Shown: in pieces, positions 57,540 to 64,000 of the stretch
Position numbering within the stretch: the stretch's first letter is position 1
Layout: each line of letters begins with the position of its first letter
Source of the DNA: Halisarca cf. caerulea
Taxonomy: Eukaryota > Porifera > Demospongiae > Chondrillida > Halisarcidae
Length of the DNA: 64,000 bases
Reading direction: 5' to 3'
Assembly: GCA_963170055.1 (NCBI GenBank)
Contig: CAUJGJ010000161.1
Coordinates: 1,869,475 to 1,933,474 of the forward strand
Made by a program: the position numbers and the translations under genes
Notes under the pieces: model-generated
Told to the model about the DNA's origin: nothing
Database searches by the model: none
What the model saw: the letters and a program-made list of their open reading frames with translations, nothing else

Positions 57540-59342
57540 TTTGGGCTATACTTTTACCGCGCCTTTCATGCACGTGATCTTTATTTAATTATACGCACTA
57601 TGTGCACTCAGTGGAGCTATGGCCGGTGGATCGAATTCGATCGATATCGTTAACTCCGGGTAAATTGCAATTGAATCACTAGGGACGTATTCAGCAAATT
57701 AAAATAAATTCTCCTTAATTATCAGTTTGTTTCTATAAGTATTGAATGAATAGGGACGAATAAACTCCCAAGCTCAATTTATAAAATTATCCAGAACTTA
57801 AAAATTCCATGCAGTTAAACAAGTTCAACTTATAGTGGACTATATTGTATATACCCCATGGATCAGATCAATGTATCATCATCCGAAATATAATTCCATT
57901 ATCCGAAATGAAATGTATTGACTTTGTATACAATTGGTATTAGAAACTCTATTCATATTCCATCGATCAAGTGCTATGCTGCTAATAGTCTCTCACTGTA
58001 ACTGGTACCAACATGGCTGCCAATGATTCTGTTCAATAACATATGAACTTCAAAATTGAAAAAAATTGGATGCAAAACGCAGCATGAGAATTACTCATAA
58101 ATGTACATGCATGACGAGAGTGTCAGTTTGTGTGGATTAAGCCAGACTGAGGCATATATTAAGCATGTGCGTGCACTATGCAGAGACGAAACAGCTCATT
58201 TGCCAGTTCCTTGAAGATTGTTTACAAGCCTGCAGTAGAAAGAGTGCACAAAGAGAAAGATAAATTAAATATAAATATACACACAAAAACATTACAAATT
58301 AATCAATACTGAGAGATAAAAATATTACTTTGAAATTTTCAGCCCTACAGTTCGACTGCCATGGTAATCACTCTGTGTGCTTAGTGACAACTGAAAGCTG
58401 AAAAACTACCAGCTGTGGCCCCTTGTACTTGTTATCCGATGTAGTTATGTATTGAAAAAGCCTAGTAGGGAACAATAATCTGTACACTTTATCAGATAAT
58501 TCATATTATCCATTTGCGTACTAAGAGGAGTTCATTTATATTAATTTATATAGGCTATAAGCTGGGGTATTGAAACTTTGTGTGCGATATCCAATCTTAC
58601 TCCTTAACCGAGTTTGTATTAATGAGAGTCAACTGTACAAACATACAGGATGTATATGGAGGACAATCATAGCAGACACTGCACATGTTAAAAGTTTTAT
58701 GTTATGAAAATCGAAAATTGCCATAAATTTTCTGAATAACATTATGTGATAACCACATTCATGACATCAGTTGCTCTCGATCGTCTGCAGATAATTTGTT
58801 TCATTGCAAAAAGTAAAAACAGGAATGGGGAACGAGAAGGTATCCTCAGGAGTAGGACAGATTGACCCCCCGTCCAAATGAGGACAAGAATGAACCTGTC
58901 CTGCCAAATTTACCCCAAAAACATCCCCTACAGGCCAAATTTGGTTTCTGTAGTGGCCCACAGGGCCTAATTCGACCTGATTTGGTTGCTGTATTGGGAT
59001 CCACCAGGACAAATTTGGTCCCCCTTTGAATTTGGGAATGGAAATGTAAAGTAAAAGTGAGAAATTATTATTACTGTAAAGCAAGGCTGGAAATTATGAA
59101 GTTAGTAAGAATATGGCAACAAGTGGTGCCTCGAGAGCGAGCAATAATGTACCGCAAATCGCTAGGATTTTGTCTTCTTCAGCCCGATTTTCGTCCTCAG
59201 TTTCAGAGATTACTATTGCTTCATATTGCTTTTGAGTTTGCTTGATTTCTTCCTGATTCAATCCTTTTGTTCACGGCGATTGCTCTACTTCTTTCAACGC
59301 TTCGGGGCAATTCCAAGGGGGTCCTTCTACAGCAGGGCAAAA
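57540..59342. other. Intergenic region between POLD1 (5' side) and ARL1 (3' side)
   Basis: Contains the presumed POLD1 promoter on the minus strand (57540-57700, less AT-rich, with GATCGATATCG). A stretch at 58800-59040 repeats GGACAAATTTGGTCCCC and GGCCAAATTTGG-like motifs and is probably a decayed element. No gene was seen. Confidence 0.5.
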
Positions 59343-62634
<3,292 letters not shown>

Positions 62635-62639
62635 CTAAT

Positions 62640-63175
62640 GAATGCAAACAGACATGCATACGTACATAAGATAAATGCATGCACACACAAATATTAGGAA
62701 TGTACATACGTACATGAGCAGTGTATACATAACATGTGACTAATATGACATAATTCTGATAAAATGCATCTAAGAGGCATTACATGCATACGTATATCGT
62801 AACTGCATATGATTATTGACTTTTAACAGATTCTATTCAAACTACGTACATAGTGGAAGATGGTTTTCCTGGAAAGACTACTAAACACACGCACACAAGG
62901 CTGTTACAAGTCTCAACAAGCTGCACTCTAAAATAGACTGGATAGGTGCCAATTTCTGTAAATTTCCTGAATCAGCTTGCATTTGCGAAAATTCAATCGC
63001 AAATATACACAATCTATTAATCTAATGTGGAAGGGACCGGTCGTCGCAAAAATAAAATCATGAATTACAACCAAGTTATTATTTGCAACATATACCCCCA
63101 CAAAAATTAGCGCATAAACAACAAATACGTACCATCACGCACTTAGCAAATGTCCTTCATGCAAAATCAAAAATT
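62640..63175. other. No supported gene
   Basis: I searched for the ARL1 P-loop exon here on the minus strand and found none with a usable acceptor, donor and phase. Confidence 0.4.
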
Positions 63176-63182
63176 AAGAGGA

Positions 63183-63668
63183 TTGAAGCAGCATATCCTT
63201 GAGTGCACGCAGCATATCCTTGAATGCACGCAGCATATCCTTGAGTGCACACAGGATGTCCTTGAACGCACGCAGGATGTCCCTCGAGTGCACTCAGGAT
63301 GCCCTTGAACGCACGCAGGATGTCCTTGAGTGTACGCAGGATGTCCCTCGAGTGCACTCAGGATGTCCTTGAGTGCACGCAGGATGCCCTTGAACGCACG
63401 CAGGATGTCCCTCGAGTGCACTCAGGATGTCCCTCGAGTGCACTCAGGATGTCCTTGAGTGCACGCAGGATGCCCTTGAGTGCACTCAGGATGCCCTTGA
63501 GTGCACTCAGGATGCCCTTGAGTGCACTCAGGATGTCCTTTGAGTGCACTCAGGATGTCCTTGAGTGCACTCAGGATGCCCTTGAGTGCACTCAGGATGC
63601 CCTTGAGTGCACTCAGGATGTCCCTTGAGTGCACTCAGAATGTCCTTGAGTGCACTCAGGATGTCCAA
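63183..63668. repeat. 21-bp minisatellite, about 23 copies
   Basis: The unit is CTTGAGTGCACTCAGGATGYC with variants (GAGTGCACGC, GAACGCACGC, CTCGAGTGC, which adds a base). Because 21 is a multiple of three, several frames on both strands stay open (LECTQDA, SALRMPL, HSRDILSALKGIL); these are repeat products. The first units (63190-63250) are more diverged (CAGCATATC). Confidence 0.95.
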
Positions 63669-63714
63669 CAACTCCAAGGGGAGGAGGACTGCCCTCATTT
63701 ACGATGCTCCGTAC

Positions 63715-64000
63715 AACAACACTTCAGTGCTGGGTGTTGCTAGCAGTTCAACACCTCAGTGCTGGGTGTTGCTAGCAGTTCAACACTTCAGTGCTGGGTG
63801 TTGCTAGCAGTTCAACACCTCAGTGCCGGGTGCTGCTAGCAGTTCAACACCTCAGTGCCGGGTGTTGCTAGCAGTTCAACACTTCAGTGCTGGGTGTTGC
63901 TAGCAGTTCAACACCTCAGTGCTGGGTGTTGCTAGCAGTTCAACACTTCAGTGCTGGGTGTTGCTAGCAGTTCAACACCTCAGTGCCGGGTGTTGCTAGC
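63715..64000. repeat. 32-bp minisatellite, at least nine copies, cut by the window end
   Basis: The unit is CAGTGCTGGGTGTTGCTAGC followed by AGTTCAACACYT (starts 63726, 63758 and so on, period 32). ACTTC and ACCTC versions largely alternate, and CCGGG variants mark copies 4, 5 and 9. Confidence 0.95.

Noticed and set aside
63299..63628. Protein with ECTQD/SALRM repeats
   Set aside because: A stop-free 21-bp repeat opens several frames on both strands at once; no start context, splice sites or domain.
63715..64000. CRISPR-like array (32-bp period)
   Set aside because: The whole unit repeats with no unique spacers, and the setting is an intron-rich animal genome; it is a minisatellite.

Overview
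The window is nuclear DNA from a multicellular animal, most likely an early-branching one such as a demosponge. The genes are intron-rich with short GT-AG introns. They encode animal extracellular modules (thrombospondin type 1, sushi, calcium-binding EGF, IgGFc-binding), a death-fold/CARD-like protein, a Pelle/IRAK-like kinase with an Ig-like module, and animal-type POLD1 and ARL1. The sponge placement is an inference from gene content and compactness; no single sequence proves it. Exon chains below were built by hand from splice sites, reading phase and remembered family motifs.

Layout. 1-5080: mostly non-coding, with one possible membrane-segment exon on the minus strand. 5081-15703 (+): an 18-exon secreted mosaic protein of about 1,360 residues; every internal intron is phase 1. 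15.8-20.1 kb: two oppositely oriented MITEs, a very long GT/CA inverted microsatellite and a decayed reverse-transcriptase element (-). 20379-26167 (+): a five-exon CARD/coiled-coil gene carrying two TIR elements in introns. 26.5-32.5 kb: a dispersed 12-bp-repeat element and a spliced integrase-core transposon gene (+) carrying one in-frame stop and one splice-phase break. 33290-39704 (-): a 16-exon kinase gene of 880 codons. 39.7-42 kb: repeats and hairpins. 42094-57539 (-): complete 19-exon DNA polymerase delta catalytic subunit (1,109 residues) whose introns hold microsatellites and several MITE families. 59.3-62.6 kb (-): ARL1 small GTPase, lacking its first exon or exons in this window, with two micro-exons of 15 and 16 nt. 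63.2-64.0 kb: two minisatellites (21 bp and 32 bp units), the second running off the end.

Together: POLD1 and ARL1 are housekeeping genes on the same strand. The CARD-like gene, the Pelle/IRAK-like kinase and the sushi/TSP1/IgGFc-binding secreted protein are all of types used in animal innate signalling or cell-matrix recognition. Their proximity is suggestive only. Much of the remaining sequence is young-looking repeat DNA: at least six terminal-inverted-repeat element families, (CA)n, (TA)n, C-tracts and TACGTA-rich low-complexity DNA.
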